64,000 bases of DNA from an uncultured Lachnospiraceae bacterium (GCA_902788035.1 CADAIL010000014.1:1-64000); one strand, 5' to 3'. Counted from the first letter of the stretch, positions 27,234-36,441 are shown. Numbers and translations are program-made. Notes: generated by a model from the letters alone, not told the origin.

Positions 27234-28383
27234 ATGGTAGAGTTAGATCCGATCAGATATGAGCTGAATTCCTACGACGAACCTTTAGTTGAAATGAGGG
27301 ATTCACTTTAACCTCGCTGTCAAAGAAAAGCGAATTGAAGAATTAAACAGAGAAATGGAAGATCCGCATCTCTGGGATGATCCCCAGGAAGCGCAGAAGA
27401 AGACGAAGCTGCTGGCTTCGCTCAAGGCGGATGTTCAGGGTTATGATACGCTTGTCGCCCAGCGCGATGATATCAGAGATATGATCGAGATGGCTGATGA
27501 GGAGCCGGACCCGGCGCTCGTGCCCGAAGTGGCCGAGATGTTCAACGAGTTCAAGACAAAGTTCGAGTCGATCCGTATGAAGACACTGCTCTCAGGTGAG
27601 TATGACAGCTGCAACGCGATCGTTACTCTGCACGCCGGTACGGGCGGAACGGAGGCTATGGACTGGACCAGCATGCTGTATCGTATGTACACACGATGGG
27701 CAGAAGCTCACGGACTTCAGGTGGAAGTGCTTGATATCCTTGAGGGTGATGAGGCCGGTCTCAAATCAGTCACGTTCCAGGTCAACGGCGAGAATGCGTA
27801 CGGACTCCTTAAATCCGAGCACGGTGTACACAGGCTAGTCCGAATTTCCCCGTTCAATGCCAACGGAAAGCGCCAGACATCCTTCTCGTCCTGCGAAGTC
27901 ATGCCGGATATTGAGGAAGACCTGGACATTGAGATCGATCCGAAGGATATTCGAATCGATACCTATCGTTCCTCCGGCGCAGGCGGACAGCATATCAATA
28001 AGACCTCGTCGGCAATCAGAATCACACATTTCCCGACCGGTATTGTCGTTACCTGCCAGAATGAGCGATCCCAGTTCCAGAATAAGGATAAAGCATTCCA
28101 GGAACTGAAGATCAAGCTCTTTATGCTGAAGCAGCAGGCGAACGCGGAAAAGCTGGATGATATCCGGGGCAAGGTGACTGAGATTGCCTGGGGCAACCAG
28201 ATAAGATCCTATTTCCTGCAGCCCTATCAGCTGATCAAGGACCTGAGGACAAACGAGGAGCAGACAAATGCGCAGAAGGTGCTTGACGGTGATATAGATC
28301 CGTTCATCAATGCGTTCCTGAAGTGGGAAGCGCTTGGCGGACGCGCGGCTGACGCTGCGGCGGACGCGACTGCGATTCGATAA
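27234..28383 (+). CDS. prfB: peptide chain release factor 2 with programmed +1 frameshift
   Basis: RF2 ends translation at UGA and UAA. The first 25 codons from ATG 27234 run MVELDPIRYELNSY onward to CTT at 27306 and an in-frame TAA at 27309-27311. A +1 shift (skipping T27309) continues as NLAVKEKRIEELNRE without interruption to the stop at 28381-28383. This is exactly where E. coli RF2 shifts. The main part has the SPF codon-recognition motif (RISPFNANG) and the peptidyl-hydrolysis GGQ motif (GAGGQHINKT). The recoding stop is UAA, whereas UGA is the known norm for prfB, and the internal Shine-Dalgarno-like AGGG lies farther from the shift site than usual. AGGGTGAG precedes the start. Annotation programs may call only the 342-aa part from 27355. 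Confidence 0.93.
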
Positions 28384-28412
28384 GATTAAATAGAAATTAT
28401 GAGGAAACCGCT

Positions 28413-29615
28413 ATGATCAATGTTGCAATTATGGGTTATGGCACAGTTGGGGCAGGTGTTTTCAAGGTTCTTACCATGAACCATGATCTCATTGCAAAGC
28501 GTGTCGGTGAAGAACTGAACGTCAAGTATGTTCTGGATCTCCGGGAATTCCCGGGCGATCCGGCGCAGGAAGTTCTCACGCATGACTTTAATGATATTCT
28601 TAATGATCCGGATGTGAAGATCGTTGTCGAGACTATGGGCGGACTTCGTCCTTCTTACACCTTCACAAAGACGCTTCTCCTTGCAGGAAAGAGTGTCTGC
28701 ACATCCAATAAGGAACTGGTGGCAGAGCATGGTGTCGAACTTCGCGAGATTGCGAAGGAGAACAATATTAACTACCTCTTTGAGGCGAGCTGCGGAGGCG
28801 GTATTCCGATTATCCATGCACTCGACTCTTCTCTGACTGCGGATGAGATCGATGCGGTGACCGGTATTGTAAACGGTACAACTAATTATATTCTGACACA
28901 GATGACAGTGCATGATGAGAGTTTTGACGTTGCCCTCAAAGCCGCGCAGGCTAAGGGATTTGCGGAACTTCATCCGGAAGCTGATATCGAGGGACATGAT
29001 GCCCGCAGAAAGATTGCAATTCTCTCTACGATGGCATACGGAAAACATGTGTCCTATCAGAACGTTGTGACAGAAGGCATTACAGACATCGACACGACGG
29101 ATATAGAGTATGCGAAGGCTCAGGGACTTAAGATAAAGCTTCTGGCTTCCAGCAGAAAAACGGAACATGGTATTTGGGCTATGGTCGCTCCGATGCTCGT
29201 CAGCGCCGAGAATATGCTCTACAATGTCGAGGGCGTTCTCAATGCTATTTATGTGCACGGAAACGCGCTTGGCGACGCGATTTTCTACGGCAGCGGAGCG
29301 GGTTCGCTTCCGACGGCCAGTGCTGTCGCAGGCGACATTATTACGATCGCGAGAAGTCTGGATCGGACTCTCCCGTCTGACTGGACAGGTGAAGAGCTCG
29401 AACTCATGCCGACGGATGATATTGAGCATGCGTTCTTCGTGAGGTTCGCAGGCTCGGAAGAAGAGGCGAAAGCCGTTTTCGGTGACATTGCTCCGGTCCG
29501 CCTTGACAATGTCGACGGTGAATTTGGATTTATGACGGCTGTCATGACAGAAAAAGCGTTCAGAGAGTGTTCGGAGAAAGCCGGCAAGGTGATTAAGAGC
29601 ATTCGAAGGGCTTAA
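28413..29615 (+). CDS. hom: homoserine dehydrogenase
   Basis: This 400-aa enzyme reduces aspartate semialdehyde to homoserine in threonine and methionine synthesis. It has an N-terminal NAD(P)-binding GYGTVGAGV (residues about 8-16), TSNKELVAEHG and the catalytic-domain stretch GIVNGTTNYILTQM with EGHDARRKIAIL. The C-terminal regulatory region is short, and I see no clear second ACT domain. AGGAAACCGCT precedes the ATG. It is followed by the aspartate kinase gene 69 bases on, so the first and third steps of the aspartate pathway are encoded together. Confidence 0.95.
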   Translation: MINVAIMGYGTVGAGVFKVLTMNHDLIAKRVGEELNVKYVLDLREFPGDPAQEVLTHDFNDILNDPDVKIVVETMGGLRPSYTFTKTLLLAGKSVCTSNKELVAEHGVELREIAKENNINYLFEASCGGGIPIIHALDSSLTADEIDAVTGIVNGTTNYILTQMTVHDESFDVALKAAQAKGFAELHPEADIEGHDARRKIAILSTMAYGKHVSYQNVVTEGITDIDTTDIEYAKAQGLKIKLLASSRKTEHGIWAMVAPMLVSAENMLYNVEGVLNAIYVHGNALGDAIFYGSGAGSLPTASAVAGDIITIARSLDRTLPSDWTGEELELMPTDDIEHAFFVRFAGSEEEAKAVFGDIAPVRLDNVDGEFGFMTAVMTEKAFRECSEKAGKVIKSIRRA

Positions 29616-29684
29616 TAAAATTTTATATAGGAATGATCCGGGACAGCTTATTGAGGCGCCCGGACCTCCCGGCTTGGAGGATAT

Positions 29685-30893
29685 ATGCTTATTGTAAAGA
29701 AGTTCGGCGGTACATCTGTTGGTTCGCCGGAACGAATCATGAATGTAGCTATACGCTGCGTAGAGGATTTTAAAAAGGGGCACGACGTTGTTGTCGTTCT
29801 TTCCGCCATGGGAAAGACGACGGATGAGCTCATTGCCCTTGCCCACAAGGTCAATCCGAAGCCGCAGAAGAGAGAACTTGATATGCTGATGACAACAGGC
29901 GAGCAGGTCTCCGTCGCGATGATGGCGATGGCGATGGACTCGCTCGGCGTTCGCGCTATTTCCCTGAACGCATTCCAGGTCGCGATGCATACGACCAGCC
30001 AGTACGGCAGTGCTCGTCTTAAGAGAATCGACAGTGAACGTATCCATCATGAACTCGAAGATCGAAAGATTGTTATCGTGACCGGTTTCCAGGGCATCAA
30101 CAAGTACGATGATCTTACGACACTCGGCCGCGGCGGTTCTGACACGACAGCCGTAGCTCTGGCAGCCGCTCTTCATGCGGATGCCTGCGAGATTTATACG
30201 GATGTCGACGGCGTCTATACGGCAGATCCCCGCATTGTCAAGAGTGCGAAAAAGATGCCTGTGATCACGTACGATGAGATGCTGGAGCTTGCTACTCTCG
30301 GCGCGGGCGTGCTGCATAACCGCTCGGTAGAAATGGCTAAAAAATACGGAGTTACGCTGGTCGTAAGATCCAGCCTCAACTATTCGGAAGGAACCGTTGT
30401 AAAGGAGGACACTGGAGTGGAGAAACTGTTAGTCAGCGGAGTTGCTGTGGATAAGGATGCGGATCGTGTATCCGTTATAGGTCTTAAGGATCAGCCGGGG
30501 ATCGCCTTCAGGCTGTTCGATACACTGGCAAAGGCAAATATCAATGTGGATATGATCCTGCAGTCGATCGGCCGCGACGGTACGAAGGATATTTCCTTCA
30601 CATGCGATGACGGTGTTATGGACGACGCGATCAAGGCAATTGAGGGTGCCAAGGGACGCCTGCAGTATAAGGGTATTGACACCCGCGCAGATGTAGCCAA
30701 GGTATCTATCGTCGGAGCCGGCATGATGACAAATCCGGGCGTTGCCGCCAAGATGTTCGAAGCGCTTTACAATGAAGATATCAATATCAGTATGATCTCT
30801 ACTTCTGAGATCCGCGTCACGGTCCTGATTGATGAGAAGGATGCTGAGCGGGCTGCAACGGCAGTTCACGACGCGTTCAAACTTTCTGATTGA
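29685..30893 (+). CDS. lysC: aspartate kinase
   Basis: This 402-aa enzyme phosphorylates aspartate, the entry step to lysine, threonine and methionine. It has KFGGTSVGSPERI at the N-terminus, GRGGSDTTAVALAA in the kinase domain, and two ACT domains in the last 140 residues (VSVIGLKDQPG and VSIVGAGMMTNPG), the usual site of feedback inhibition. TTGGAGGATAT precedes the ATG. It is the second gene after hom in the same direction. Whether inhibition is by lysine or threonine cannot be read from the sequence. Confidence 0.95.
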   Translation: MLIVKKFGGTSVGSPERIMNVAIRCVEDFKKGHDVVVVLSAMGKTTDELIALAHKVNPKPQKRELDMLMTTGEQVSVAMMAMAMDSLGVRAISLNAFQVAMHTTSQYGSARLKRIDSERIHHELEDRKIVIVTGFQGINKYDDLTTLGRGGSDTTAVALAAALHADACEIYTDVDGVYTADPRIVKSAKKMPVITYDEMLELATLGAGVLHNRSVEMAKKYGVTLVVRSSLNYSEGTVVKEDTGVEKLLVSGVAVDKDADRVSVIGLKDQPGIAFRLFDTLAKANINVDMILQSIGRDGTKDISFTCDDGVMDDAIKAIEGAKGRLQYKGIDTRADVAKVSIVGAGMMTNPGVAAKMFEALYNEDINISMISTSEIRVTVLIDEKDAERAATAVHDAFKLSD

Positions 30894-31135
30894 TTCCGGG
30901 CTTTGTTAATGAGATTTTACGTTAGGTTCCTTTTTGTTCAAAATTCGTTCATAATTGGAGGCAAAAAGGCCTTGTTTGGGGAGTGAAAAGTTCATATTTA
31001 ATTGGAAAACTATTAATATCTGGTTCATAAACCTAAATTAATATATGTACAGTAAGATAAATAACTTACAAAGCCAATTACCTTTTTCTTTTTCATTATC
31101 CGTCGAGAGACGGAACTCCTTCCCTTTAAAGAAAA

Positions 31136-31170
31136 AGAGACCGCACCTGCCAGGCGGTCTCTTTTTTTTG
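31136..31170 (+). terminator. rho-independent terminator after lysC
   Basis: A 9-bp stem AGAGACCGC/GCGGTCTCT is followed by eight T. The 240 bases between lysC and this hairpin are AT-rich and show no gene. Confidence 0.9.
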
Positions 31171-31278
31171 TAGCACCAACCCGGCAGAGCGAGGCGTGCT
31201 CGCGAAGTGAAGCATATCCTTTAGGGCACGAGTAAGCTCCCGGGCAGATTCTATGTAGGAGGGATTTCTCTAATGGAA

Positions 31279-31307
31279 TAAAAAAAGCCCTGCCAAAAGG
31301 CGGGGCT
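31279..31307 (-). terminator. rho-independent terminator of the ferredoxin gene
   Basis: AGCCCTGCC pairs with GGCGGGGCT around AAAA. Read on the minus strand it is followed by a T-run, 20 bases after the ferredoxin stop. Confidence 0.85.
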
Positions 31308-31328
31308 AAAGGATTTACTATCTGTGTA

Positions 31329-31499
31329 TTATTCAGCTGAGATAGCTTCTGTCGGGCATACAGCTGCGCATGATCCGCAGTCAAGGCAAGCATCAGCATC
31401 GATTACATAATGCTCTTCGCCCATAGAGATAGCGCCAACCGGGCACTCGCTTTCGCATGTTCCGCAAGCTACACAATCGTCAGAAATAACATATGCCAT
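31329..31499 (-). CDS. 2[4Fe-4S] ferredoxin
   Basis: This 56-aa clostridial-type ferredoxin begins MAYVISDDCVACGTC and has two C-x2-C-x2-C-x3-C-P cluster motifs (CVACGTCESECP and CLDCGSCAAVCP), near residues 9-20 and 38-49. It is a small cytosolic electron carrier of anaerobic metabolism. GGAGG lies 8 bases before the ATG on the minus strand. It is a single-gene unit with its own terminator. Confidence 0.95.
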   Translation of the reverse strand: MAYVISDDCVACGTCESECPVGAISMGEEHYVIDADACLDCGSCAAVCPTEAISAE

Positions 31500-31728
31500 G
31501 ATATAATCCTCCTTTGGTAATAAGACTTGGTGTCATCTATTTATATGTTGATTGTATCGCTTGAATGTGGAGGTAGTAAAGACAAACTGTATGAAAATGC
31601 GTACGAATTTTGATACACATGGTTAGAAACGGCAAATATTAGAAGAACCGCTGTATTTTTAAACATACAGTGCAGATTATGACAGATTTTAGTTCAACGA
31701 AGAAAAGTAGTATCGAAGGAGCACGCAA

Positions 31729-31923
31729 TTGCCGGAGGATTTAGCGGCATTCCGGAAGGTCAGTGTGAAATTGAAGGAGGATGGCGGGGTATTGCAGAAG
31801 GCCGACAAGGCATTTGTACTTGAAATCATAAATTGCAGGGATTATAATTACCACACGCAGCAAAAAGATGGTATATGTGCTGCGCGAGACCATGATTCCG
31901 CAGTGAGGCAGGACTTGCCTTGA
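31729..31923 (+). CDS. possible small protein, unrecognised
   Basis: A 64-codon frame starts with TTG seven bases after GAAGGAG and ends 28 bases before the DUF1858 gene. The product shows no motif I know. The good ribosome-binding site and position are the only support, so it may be a leader peptide or chance. The rest of 31500-31951 holds the upstream regions of the divergent ferredoxin gene and nothing else visible. Confidence 0.25.
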   Translation: MPEDLAAFRKVSVKLKEDGGVLQKADKAFVLEIINCRDYNYHTQQKDGICAARDHDSAVRQDLP

Positions 31924-31951
31924 GCAGGGATCTAAAGAGAGGAGATTTTTT

Positions 31952-32182
31952 ATGGTACAGGTCACGAAAGATATGACAATCGGCGAGATTCTTCAGATTA
32001 ATATGAACGTTGCACCGATTTTCTTCGGCATGGGAATGCACTGCCTTGGCTGCCCGGCTTCGCAGATGGAGACACTTGAGGAAGCTGCTATGGTACACGG
32101 TGTAGACGCATCGATCATTGAGAGAGAAATCAACGAATATCTTGCCGCTCATCCGGAAGAAAATAATGAGGTCCTTGCTTAA
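31952..32182 (+). CDS. DUF1858 domain protein
   Basis: This 76-aa protein is almost entirely a DUF1858 domain. It starts [14 protein letters not shown], followed by [20 protein letters not shown] with the paired cysteines typical of this family. Such domains accompany hybrid-cluster and redox proteins in anaerobes and may bind or sense a metal or thiol. GAGAGGAG precedes the ATG. It lies near the ferredoxin gene but on the opposite strand. Confidence 0.88.
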   Translation: MVQVTKDMTIGEILQINMNVAPIFFGMGMHCLGCPASQMETLEEAAMVHGVDASIIEREINEYLAAHPEENNEVLA

Positions 32183-32210
32183 GAAATTGCAGAATCCTTA
32201 TTTATGACAA

Positions 32211-32310
32211 AAGGCTGTCGCATTAAGGCGCGTCATCACTATATATGACAGATGTTATTTGCAAATGTCTGCCATATATAGTGGTGACACCGTCAAATGC
32301 GACAGCCTTT
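32211..32310. repeat. palindromic intergenic element, copy 1
   Basis: About 100 bases with outer arms GGCTGTCGCA/TGCGACAGCC and inner arms CACTATATATG/CATATATAGTG, the centre being ATTTGCAAAT. It lies between the convergent DUF1858 and mecA genes and ends in T- and A-runs, so it can act as a bidirectional terminator. Close relatives are at 53755 and 57872. Confidence 0.85.
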
Positions 32311-32316
32311 TTCTAT

Positions 32317-33063
32317 TCAGCTCAATTCGGCCAGCTGTCTGACAGCGTCGGACTTCAATATCACACGGCCGTGCTCGCTCATATAAGCCTCGGCGGCGGC
32401 TCTGTACTTTGTCAGAGAGCCGTACTCGGAAAGGATATTGACTACCCGGTTAAAATCCTCCGGAGTGTGATCGCCCTTGTGGATGACAAGCAGGTACTCA
32501 TTGGTCTTATCCTGTCTGTAAAGTGAATTCTCGCCGCTGTAGAAGCCTGCAATGTTGGCAGCGGCGCTGATGACCGTATCCATATCCGGGAATCTGAAGC
32601 ACCTCACAAAATCGACCGTCTCATTGTTTTCCGCCGGAACCGGCTCGACCGCGGTCTCTTTGGTGCTTTTGGCTCTCAGACTGCCTGCTTTTTTCTTCGA
32701 CTCGTAGATTTTATGGATCGCGTCAAGAATGTCATCCGCGCCCTGGGCGTCTTTTATGTCTGTCCCCTGATTTTTCGGCATTGTGAACTTGGAAAAGCGA
32801 GTGTCGAGTTCGTCCGGGTCATCTACCTTTGTGATGATCAGGACGATCGTGTCCATGTTCAGGGGAACTGCTTCAACAAAAAGCGGCGCGCCGTCCACGG
32901 TAAAGCCGAATTCCCGGAATGCCTCCTGCATCATATCTCTGAACAGCTCCTGTGCTTTTTCCGAGCCATAGGCAAGCTCGCTCAGCCGGATGCTGCGTTC
33001 TGCCAGGTCTTCGGATGTCAGTATGCATTTGATCTGATTATCATTGATTTTCTCAAGTTTCAT
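32317..33063 (-). CDS. mecA: adaptor protein MecA
   Basis: This 248-aa protein starts MKLEKINDNQIKCILTSEDL, the conserved MecA N-terminus that binds substrates such as ComK in Bacillus. An acidic/charged linker (KKKAGSLRAKSTKE) and a C-terminal domain that contacts ClpC (FRFPDMDTVISAAANI, YLLVIHKGD) follow. MecA delivers proteins to the ClpCP protease. The frame is open upstream to 33177, but the ATG at 33061-33063 gives the family's N-terminus. The ribosome-binding site is weak (AAGTGG). Confidence 0.88.
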   Translation of the reverse strand: MKLEKINDNQIKCILTSEDLAERSIRLSELAYGSEKAQELFRDMMQEAFREFGFTVDGAPLFVEAVPLNMDTIVLIITKVDDPDELDTRFSKFTMPKNQGTDIKDAQGADDILDAIHKIYESKKKAGSLRAKSTKETAVEPVPAENNETVDFVRCFRFPDMDTVISAAANIAGFYSGENSLYRQDKTNEYLLVIHKGDHTPEDFNRVVNILSEYGSLTKYRAAAEAYMSEHGRVILKSDAVRQLAELS

Positions 33064-33222
33064 ACAAACCACTTTCTGATACCCTGCATTTTGCGCTGTG
33101 TGTCCGGGGAAAGTCCCGGTTTCACCTGCGACAATGAGAAGGGTATTCTTATCATTATTATAACGCAGCCCACTCATGGCTGTAAACGACGGATTTATGT
33201 CAGTGATGATCTGGAGGACTTC

Positions 33223-33280
33223 AAAAATGGTAGAATATTATGGAATTTGCCTGAAAAATGGTAGGATATTATGGAAATTG
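33223..33280. repeat. tandem 31-bp repeat, two copies
   Basis: Two near-identical units containing AAAAATGGTAG and ATATTATGGAA start at 33223 and 33254. They lie just before the strong promoter at 33291 and may be a regulator-binding site or slippage product. Confidence 0.55.
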
Positions 33281-33290
33281 AAAAAATCCA

Positions 33291-33318
33291 TTGACTAAAA
33301 TGACCGAAAATTTATAAT
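33291..33318 (+). promoter_or_regulatory. strong sigma-A promoter of a candidate small RNA
   Basis: TTGACT (33291-33296) and a consensus TATAAT (33313-33318) are 16 bases apart. No ORF with a ribosome-binding site follows before the terminator at 33515. Confidence 0.7.
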
Positions 33319-33324
33319 AACGTC

Positions 33325-33568
33325 CATGGAAGGCCTTCCGCGGGAGATGTTCGTCTGCCGATTATAAATTTTCACGAGATAAAGTATTCAACAGAGAGGA
33401 TGTGGTGCTTCAAAGCATAACAATCATAGAATTTCCCTTCAATCACAATTAAATAAAAGGAATAAGTCTGTGCGCTTAAGGCAGATTTATTCCGCTAATG
33501 CGTTTAAATTAGGGGGCATTGCCTGACGACACTACCTGTACCGGTGCGGCACGGCAATGCCTTTTTTT
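33325..33568 (+). ncRNA. candidate small noncoding RNA
   Basis: The span from a near-consensus promoter to a strong terminator is about 240 nt without a credible reading frame. It contains a GGAAGGCCTTCC palindrome near the 5' end and a 12-bp hairpin (GGAATAAGTCTG pairing with CAGATTTATTCC, 33459-33494) before the terminator. Length and position between mecA and a GH18 gene do not identify a class. I considered 6S RNA, but I cannot establish its open-bubble fold by eye. Confidence 0.5.
33515..33568 (+). terminator. rho-independent terminator of the candidate small RNA
   Basis: GGCATTGCC pairs with GGCAATGCC across a 29-base loop that has its own GTACCGGTGC pairing, followed by seven T. Confidence 0.8.
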
Positions 33569-33688
33569 GCTCTTTGCATTTACGAATCGGCAATTAGATG
33601 TTAAAATAACTCTAACTATGTCAAGGAATACAATGTGTGAGTAATACGCGGCATACATTTGATACTGACGATATCTGAAAGGCGTGTT

Positions 33689-35365
33689 ATGAAGAAGAAA
33701 AAAAGTCCGGTCGGGGTGGTCCTCGTACTTGCGCTGCTGGTAGCGGTAGCGGGCGCCGTGACATTTGTTGTTACCCGCTTTACCGAGACTAAAGAAGTGA
33801 TGGACGGCAGCCGGTATTTTAACTTGTCGGAGGAAAATGATATAGGTCTTGTGGTCGATCAGACGGTTTCTGATGTGCCTGCAAAGGTGATCGACGGTAA
33901 GATTTATCTTCCTTATGAGACGACGGCTGATGAGATCAACGGAAGTTTTTTTGTATCCGGCGACAAAACGACACTTATTGTCACGACGCCGACTGATAAA
34001 CATATGCTTTCTGTCAGCGAGACATCCGCTGACGCAAGGAGCATTGACGGCGGCGTATATATTGCGCTGGATCTGGTCAGGGAGTATACGGATATGGACT
34101 GTGAGGAATACACGGAGCCGCAGAGACTCGTGATCAGCACAGCCCGCGAGTATAATCAGATCAGGGCGACAAAGGACAAAGCGGCTATCCGGTATCAGGC
34201 AGGCATAAAGAGCCCTGTACTCCGAATGACCATTGATGGTGAAAGTCTCAGGCTGGTCGACGAGGAGGATACTGAAGTCGACGGCTGGGCTCACGTCATA
34301 ACTTCCGACGGATATAGGGGCTATATCAGCGAGGAAGCCGTAGACGGCAAGAGTGAACCGGTCACGATAACGCGTGATGACCGCGGACTCGTATATACGC
34401 ACAAGCTGCTCGACAAAAAGATCAATATGGCGTTTCATCAGACGACGTCTCATGCGGCAAATAATGTTCTGGCGGAATCACTGACGGATGTCACGGGCAT
34501 CAATGTCATTGCGCCGACCTGGTTCTTCCTCGATTCGGAAGACGGCGACATGACAGAGATTTCCAACAAATCTTATGTCGAGACGGCTCATGGCGCAGGG
34601 CTTCTGGTCTGGGGCGTGCTGAATGATTTTGACGGCCAGGTGAATTCGAGCGAATCCACTCTTGCAGCCCTCTCATCCGAGGCGGCGCGCGAGAAAATGA
34701 TCCGCACTTCGGTGGACGCAATTTTGGATGTCAATGCCGACGGCATATGTCTGGATATCGAGAAGATTTCTGATGAGTGTGCTCCGTATTTTCTGGAGTT
34801 CGTCAGGGAAATGTCAGCAGAGTGCAGGAAGAACGATCTGTTTCTTTCCGTATGTGATTACGTCCCGCGCTACACGAAAAGTCTGAATAGAAAAGAGCAG
34901 GCGAGAGTATGTGATTATGTGATCTGTATGTGTTATGATGAACATATAAACGGATCTGAGGAGGCGGGAAGTGTGGCGTCTCTCCCGTTCGTTGAGAGCG
35001 GAATCAGGGATACTCTTCTTGAGGTCCCTGCGGAACAGACCGTGATTGCGATACCTTTCTTTACGAGGCTGTGGAAGACCGTCAGCCCGGGGATCCCGAC
35101 CGCAAGCGCTATGGGGATGCTCGAAGCAGAGAAATGGATCCGTTCCAACAATTTGTCAACAGAATGGGACGATGTATGCGCACAGGAATATGTTGAAATG
35201 AACAGCGGGAATACCCGCTACCAGATGTGGCTTGAAAATAACGCGTCGCTTGAAGAAAAGCTGAAGCTCATACGCGCGGCGGACTGCGCCGGCGTGGCTG
35301 AGTGGAAACTCGGACTTGAGAAAGCAGATGTCTGGGATCTTATTGCGGAATATATAGTTGATTAG
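33689..35365 (+). CDS. membrane-anchored glycoside hydrolase family 18 protein
   Basis: This 558-aa protein has a cytoplasmic KKKK start, one N-terminal membrane segment (about residues 8-28) and an extracellular part. Residues of about 50-150 resemble copper-amine-oxidase-like N-terminal repeats, and an SH3-type segment follows (about 165-215). The GH18 barrel spans about 245-550, with the catalytic signature DGICLDIE (DxxDxDxE class) and later CYDEH. GH18 enzymes of this layout (compare YaaH/YvbX of Bacillus) act on peptidoglycan or chitin-like N-acetylglucosamine polymers at the cell surface. ATG 33689 is chosen over the upstream 33659 because the lysine-plus-hydrophobic start gives a proper signal anchor. 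Confidence 0.85.
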   Translation: MKKKKSPVGVVLVLALLVAVAGAVTFVVTRFTETKEVMDGSRYFNLSEENDIGLVVDQTVSDVPAKVIDGKIYLPYETTADEINGSFFVSGDKTTLIVTTPTDKHMLSVSETSADARSIDGGVYIALDLVREYTDMDCEEYTEPQRLVISTAREYNQIRATKDKAAIRYQAGIKSPVLRMTIDGESLRLVDEEDTEVDGWAHVITSDGYRGYISEEAVDGKSEPVTITRDDRGLVYTHKLLDKKINMAFHQTTSHAANNVLAESLTDVTGINVIAPTWFFLDSEDGDMTEISNKSYVETAHGAGLLVWGVLNDFDGQVNSSESTLAALSSEAAREKMIRTSVDAILDVNADGICLDIEKISDECAPYFLEFVREMSAECRKNDLFLSVCDYVPRYTKSLNRKEQARVCDYVICMCYDEHINGSEEAGSVASLPFVESGIRDTLLEVPAEQTVIAIPFFTRLWKTVSPGIPTASAMGMLEAEKWIRSNNLSTEWDDVCAQEYVEMNSGNTRYQMWLENNASLEEKLKLIRAADCAGVAEWKLGLEKADVWDLIAEYIVD

Positions 35366-35392
35366 GATAATTAAGCAGGAAGGGAGAATTCT

Positions 35393-36424
35393 ATGGACGA
35401 TCAGATGTTCAGAACAGTCATGCGCGGTTTTGACAAAGAGGAGGTCTTCGCATATATAAAGCAGATCGAGGCTGATGCCAATCAGAAAGTCGCGCAGGCA
35501 AGGGCGGATGTGACCGAGAAGGATAAGCAGATCGCCGAGCTGAAGCAGCGCATTCAGAGCAAAGACGCGAGATATGAGCGGCTTGAAAATGAAGTCGAGG
35601 TCAAGTACCGCACGTATATTGACAATTACGAAAAGATCGGATCTCTGGTATATGAATCGCAGGTGAAGGGCGACAAGATCATCGCGGACGCGCAGAAAGA
35701 GGCAGCCCGCCTGACAGCCGAGAGCAGAAGCCAGTATGACCGGACGATGGCCGAAGCGGATCTTGCGGCTAAGACCAGGCTCGACGCAGTACAGGGCGAA
35801 ATCGATGCCAGACTGACGGAGGGAAAGAAACAGTACGCTAAAGTTCAGGAGGACATGAATGAGATTGTTGATCTTATTAATGAAGTCCAGAAGAGATTTA
35901 TGCGTGCTTATAAGGAAATCCATGAGGTCATGCAGCGTATGCCGGCTTCCTTCGATGACATCGATTCGGATATTGCAGAGACTGCGGAAACCGCTCAGCA
36001 GGCAGCTCCGCAGAGCCCGTCTTATCAGGAGGATGCGCATGCGGTATATTCGGACAAGGCAGATGAAGACCTGGATGATTACGACAGCTATGATGAAAAT
36101 GATTTCGAGTCCGACGGCGTACACTTCAGCTTCGGCGATTTTGTGATCGAAGATGACGAGTATGAAGATGAAGCCCTGACCGCACCGAATCCGGCGGGTG
36201 AATCGGCCGGCGATACGATCGATTTTTCTAAAGTGGGTATGAACGGCATCCGGCTCGATTATACAGGTTCCATGCCGGTAGAACTGGCCGATTCGAACAC
36301 AGGCAATATTTTGCAGGACACAGATGCTCCGGACTATGACTTCGGCTCATTCGCGGATGATGAATCGCTCGGGAATCCGTTCGCGGACGAAGGGACATTC
36401 CGTCTGCCGGGCGAGAAAATCTGA
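35393..36424 (+). CDS. DivIVA-like coiled-coil protein with acidic tail
   Basis: This 343-aa protein has an N-terminus (FRTVMRGFDKEEVFAYIKQI) that matches the membrane-binding start of DivIVA/GpsB proteins, followed by a long coiled coil to about residue 185 (ADVTEKDKQIAELKQ). The C-terminal 150 residues are very acidic and low in complexity (DEDLDDYDSYDENDFESD). DivIVA proteins mark curved membrane at poles and septa and recruit partners. AAGGGAGAATTCT precedes the ATG. It lies 27 bases after the cell-wall hydrolase gene and 17 bases before the Sua5-type gene, so it is probably co-transcribed with them. Confidence 0.7.
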   Translation: MDDQMFRTVMRGFDKEEVFAYIKQIEADANQKVAQARADVTEKDKQIAELKQRIQSKDARYERLENEVEVKYRTYIDNYEKIGSLVYESQVKGDKIIADAQKEAARLTAESRSQYDRTMAEADLAAKTRLDAVQGEIDARLTEGKKQYAKVQEDMNEIVDLINEVQKRFMRAYKEIHEVMQRMPASFDDIDSDIAETAETAQQAAPQSPSYQEDAHAVYSDKADEDLDDYDSYDENDFESDGVHFSFGDFVIEDDEYEDEALTAPNPAGESAGDTIDFSKVGMNGIRLDYTGSMPVELADSNTGNILQDTDAPDYDFGSFADDESLGNPFADEGTFRLPGEKI

Positions 36425-36441
36425 CGACCGGAGGCGATTTT

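Noticed and set aside
28386..30317. 643-aa minus-strand frame across hom and lysC
   Set aside because: It lies opposite two certain enzymes, spans their intergenic gap and shows no domain or ribosome-binding site.
33659..33688. Longer start for the GH18 protein
   Set aside because: It would bury the lysine-rich start of the membrane anchor behind ten unrelated residues and has a poorer initiation site.
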